DNA of 7,719 nucleotides from an uncultured Actinomycetes bacterium (GTDB lineage: Bacteria > Actinomycetota > Actinomycetes > S36-B12), in assembly GCA_913061025.1 (NCBI GenBank), contig CAJXUJ010000056.1, positions 1-7,719 on the forward strand, in the 5' to 3' direction. Below are positions 6,401-7,719 of this stretch, piece after piece (within the stretch, counting starts at the first letter, position 1; every line of letters begins with the position of its first letter). The translations under genes and the position numbers were made by a program. The notes under the pieces were generated by a model. That model was not told the origin of the DNA and did not search any database. It saw nothing but the letters and a program-made list of their open reading frames with translations.

Positions 6401-6459
6401 GGGAACTATGGTGGCACCCGAAGGTTCAGAACACTGAACGCGGCGAAAGGTGCGGGTAG
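6401..6459. promoter_or_regulatory. divergent promoter region between epimerase and thiolase
   Basis: This 59-bp gap is the only intergenic space serving both the minus-strand run and the plus-strand thiolase, so it should hold promoters for both. A TANNNT-type -10 candidate for the plus strand is TATGGT (6407-6412). The best minus-strand candidate is CATAGT (6405-6410, reverse complement), overlapping it and only 4 nt from the epimerase ATG. Neither has a convincing -35 element. AAAGG (6446-6450), 9 nt before ATG 6460, is the likely thiolase ribosome site. Promoter positions are inferred by eye. Confidence 0.5.
6424..6439. promoter_or_regulatory. palindromic candidate operator GTTCAG-N4-CTGAAC
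   Basis: This is a perfect 6-bp inverted repeat (GTTCAGAACACTGAAC) with half-sites 10 bp apart centre to centre, one helical turn, as expected for a homodimeric helix-turn-helix repressor. It lies within the 59-bp divergent gap, over the -35 zone expected for the epimerase promoter and just downstream of the candidate thiolase -10, so one bound protein could control both directions. I do not recognise it as the site of a known regulator; it differs from the KstR, KstR2, RamB and PccR motifs as I recall them. Confidence 0.5.
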
Positions 6460-7659
6460 ATGAGTCTCAAGGACGGTTCGGTCGTTCTCGGTGGAGCACG
6501 AACGCCGATGGGTCGACTCCAGGGAGCCCTCGCATCGCAATCCGCTGCCCAACTCGGCGGCGCTGCCATTGCCGGTGCCATCGAACGCGCCCACATCGAC
6601 GCCTCAGAGATCGACTATGTGCTCATGGGTCAGGTGCTGCAGGCCGGCGCAGGGCAGAACGCAGCGCGGCAGGCTGCGATCGCCGGTGGCTTGGGAATGG
6701 ACGTGCCCGCGCTGACCATCAACAAGGTCTGCCTGTCCGGAATCGATGCCATCGCCCTCGCCGATCAGGTGATTCGAGCCGGCGAGTTCGACGCGGTCGT
6801 GGCAGGGGGGATGGAATCGATGTCCAACGCACCCCATCTGCTCGTGGGATCGCGGGAGGGCGTGAAGTACGGCGACTGGACGATGATCGACGCCCTCGCT
6901 TTCGATGGATTGACCTGCGCCTTCGACGAATGCGCCATGGGTGAAGCCACCGAGCGCTACAACGAGCGTTACTCGCTCACCCGTGACCAACAAGATGAGG
7001 TGGCCGCGACGAGTCACCAACGTGCCACGGCCGCCCAGGCTGCGGGGCTGTTCGCCGAGGAGATCGTGGAAGTGACGATTCCTCAGCGCAAGGGCGACCC
7101 AATCGTGGTGTCCCAGGACGAGGGCATCCGCGCCGAGACAACGGCCGAGTCGCTCGGTCGGCTCCGAGCGGCCTTCGCCAAGGAGGGCACCATCACAGCG
7201 GGCAACGCCTCGCAAATCTCCGATGGAGCCGCCGCGCTCGTCGTGACCTCACGGGCCGAGGCCGAGCGATTGGGTAGGACACCGATCGCCTATCTCGGTT
7301 CCCACGGTGTGGTGGCCGGCCCCGATCCTTCACTGCATGAACAGCCCGCGGCCGCGATCGAAGCAGCCTGCGAGAAGGAGGGGATCTCGGTGCGCGATCT
7401 CGACCTCGTCGAGATCAACGAGGCGTTCGCCGCGGTTGCGGTGGCGTCGATCAATCGGCTTGGAATCGACGGCGATCGCGTGAACGTCAACGGTGGTGCG
7501 ATCGCACTCGGACACCCCATCGGGATGTCCGGGGCTCGACTCGTCCTGCATCTCATCTACGAACTGCGTCGCCGCGGCGGCGGCATCGGTGCAGCTGCAC
7601 TGTGCGGCGGTGGTGGCCAGGGCGACGCGCTCATCGTCGAAGTGCCCGCGGTCGGCTAA
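6460..7659 (+). CDS. acetyl-CoA acetyltransferase (biosynthetic thiolase)
   Basis: This cytoplasmic thiolase condenses two acetyl-CoA to acetoacetyl-CoA, or runs in reverse, and so is the entry step towards crotonyl-CoA. The 399 residues match the family length (about 390-400). The active-site nucleophile is Cys91 in NKVCLSGIDAI (88-98), followed by AGGMESMSNAPH (115-126). The C-terminal half has NEAFA (320-324), GGAIALGHPIGMSGAR with His352 (345-360), and CGGGGQGDA with the second catalytic Cys382 (382-390). All catalytic elements are intact. ATG 6460 is chosen because it directly precedes the first strand (SVVLGGARTPMGR) and follows AAAGG at 9 nt. It is divergent from the epimerase gene and 19 nt upstream of another plus-strand gene. 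The mycobacterial epimerase-FadA4 pair (Rv1322A/Rv1323) and a Streptomyces epimerase-thiolase-MeaB cluster are comparable arrangements as I recall them. A degradative 3-ketoacyl-CoA thiolase role cannot be excluded, but the motif set and context favour the short-chain enzyme. Confidence 0.95.
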   Translation: MSLKDGSVVLGGARTPMGRLQGALASQSAAQLGGAAIAGAIERAHIDASEIDYVLMGQVLQAGAGQNAARQAAIAGGLGMDVPALTINKVCLSGIDAIALADQVIRAGEFDAVVAGGMESMSNAPHLLVGSREGVKYGDWTMIDALAFDGLTCAFDECAMGEATERYNERYSLTRDQQDEVAATSHQRATAAQAAGLFAEEIVEVTIPQRKGDPIVVSQDEGIRAETTAESLGRLRAAFAKEGTITAGNASQISDGAAALVVTSRAEAERLGRTPIAYLGSHGVVAGPDPSLHEQPAAAIEAACEKEGISVRDLDLVEINEAFAAVAVASINRLGIDGDRVNVNGGAIALGHPIGMSGARLVLHLIYELRRRGGGIGAAALCGGGGQGDALIVEVPAVG

Positions 7660-7678
7660 CGAGCGACAACCGTCAGAG

Positions 7679-7719
7679 ATGACCACCCAGGTCGAACAAC
7701 TCGTTGCCGGGCTGAGCGC
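7679..7719 (+). CDS. 5' start of a further gene, possibly MeaB-type GTPase (truncated by window edge)
   Basis: An ATG at 7679, 19 nt after the thiolase stop, opens a frame that runs to the edge (MTTQVEQLVAGLS). The spacing suggests the same operon as the thiolase. No strong Shine-Dalgarno sequence is visible; CAGAG directly before the ATG is too close. Thirteen residues are too few to identify it from sequence. MeaB/ArgK-type G3E GTPases, which protect B12-dependent acyl-CoA mutases, often begin with a similar short helix before their AGDR motif, and a meaB-like gene follows epimerase and thiolase in Streptomyces as I recall. The identity is therefore a context-based guess. Confidence 0.5.
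   Translation, partial: MTTQVEQLVAGLS

Noticed and set aside
6604..7215. Minus-strand open frame of 203 codons opposite the thiolase
   Set aside because: It overlaps catalytic parts of the thiolase, has no recognisable fold and has no ribosome site or promoter context.

Overview
The window reads as chromosomal DNA of a GC-rich actinobacterium. The best fit by protein style is the Mycobacteriales (Rhodococcus/Gordonia/Nocardia-like); I cannot name a genus. Coding is dense, intergenic gaps are short, and GTG starts and overlapping start/stop codons occur. I saw no rRNA, tRNA, CRISPR array, insertion sequence or phage gene.

Layout. On the plus strand at the left edge are two alpha/beta hydrolases: the 3' end of one (3-341) and a complete one (338-1144), coupled by a GTGA overlap. 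They meet, tail to tail and with a 4-bp overlap, a five-gene minus-strand run that is transcribed from right to left. In transcription order this run is: a methylmalonyl/ethylmalonyl-CoA epimerase (6400-5978), a 71-residue two-helix membrane protein (5940-5725), crotonyl-CoA carboxylase/reductase Ccr (5655-4315), a membrane acyltransferase with a C-terminal SGNH domain (4276-2303), and an exported or membrane-anchored PQQ-type sugar dehydrogenase (2271-1141). Gaps in the run are 31-69 nt, with no convincing terminator between genes. A 59-bp divergent intergenic region (6401-6459) separates the epimerase from a plus-strand acetyl-CoA acetyltransferase (6460-7659). The thiolase is followed after 19 nt by the start of another gene (7679 to the edge), perhaps a MeaB-type G3E GTPase.

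How the genes fit together. The thiolase, Ccr, the epimerase and possibly MeaB are steps or accessories of the ethylmalonyl-CoA pathway. The thiolase condenses acetyl-CoA, Ccr reductively carboxylates crotonyl-CoA to ethylmalonyl-CoA, the epimerase interconverts the acyl-CoA stereoisomers, and MeaB guards B12-dependent acyl-CoA mutases. The mutase, methylsuccinyl-CoA dehydrogenase and mesaconyl-CoA hydratase are not in the window. The acyltransferase and sugar dehydrogenase act at the membrane or outside it; their place in the same run may be only positional.

Most notable signals. (i) A perfect 6-bp inverted repeat, GTTCAG-N4-CTGAAC, lies in the short divergent promoter region and is a candidate operator for both arms of the pathway cluster. 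(ii) A 7-bp perfect hairpin buries the GTG start of the small membrane protein between epimerase and ccr. (iii) The epimerase has Gln-Gln where the family usually has the metal-binding His-His. None of these proves a new system. The best candidate for something undescribed is the small membrane protein with its hairpin-covered start inside the ethylmalonyl-CoA cluster.
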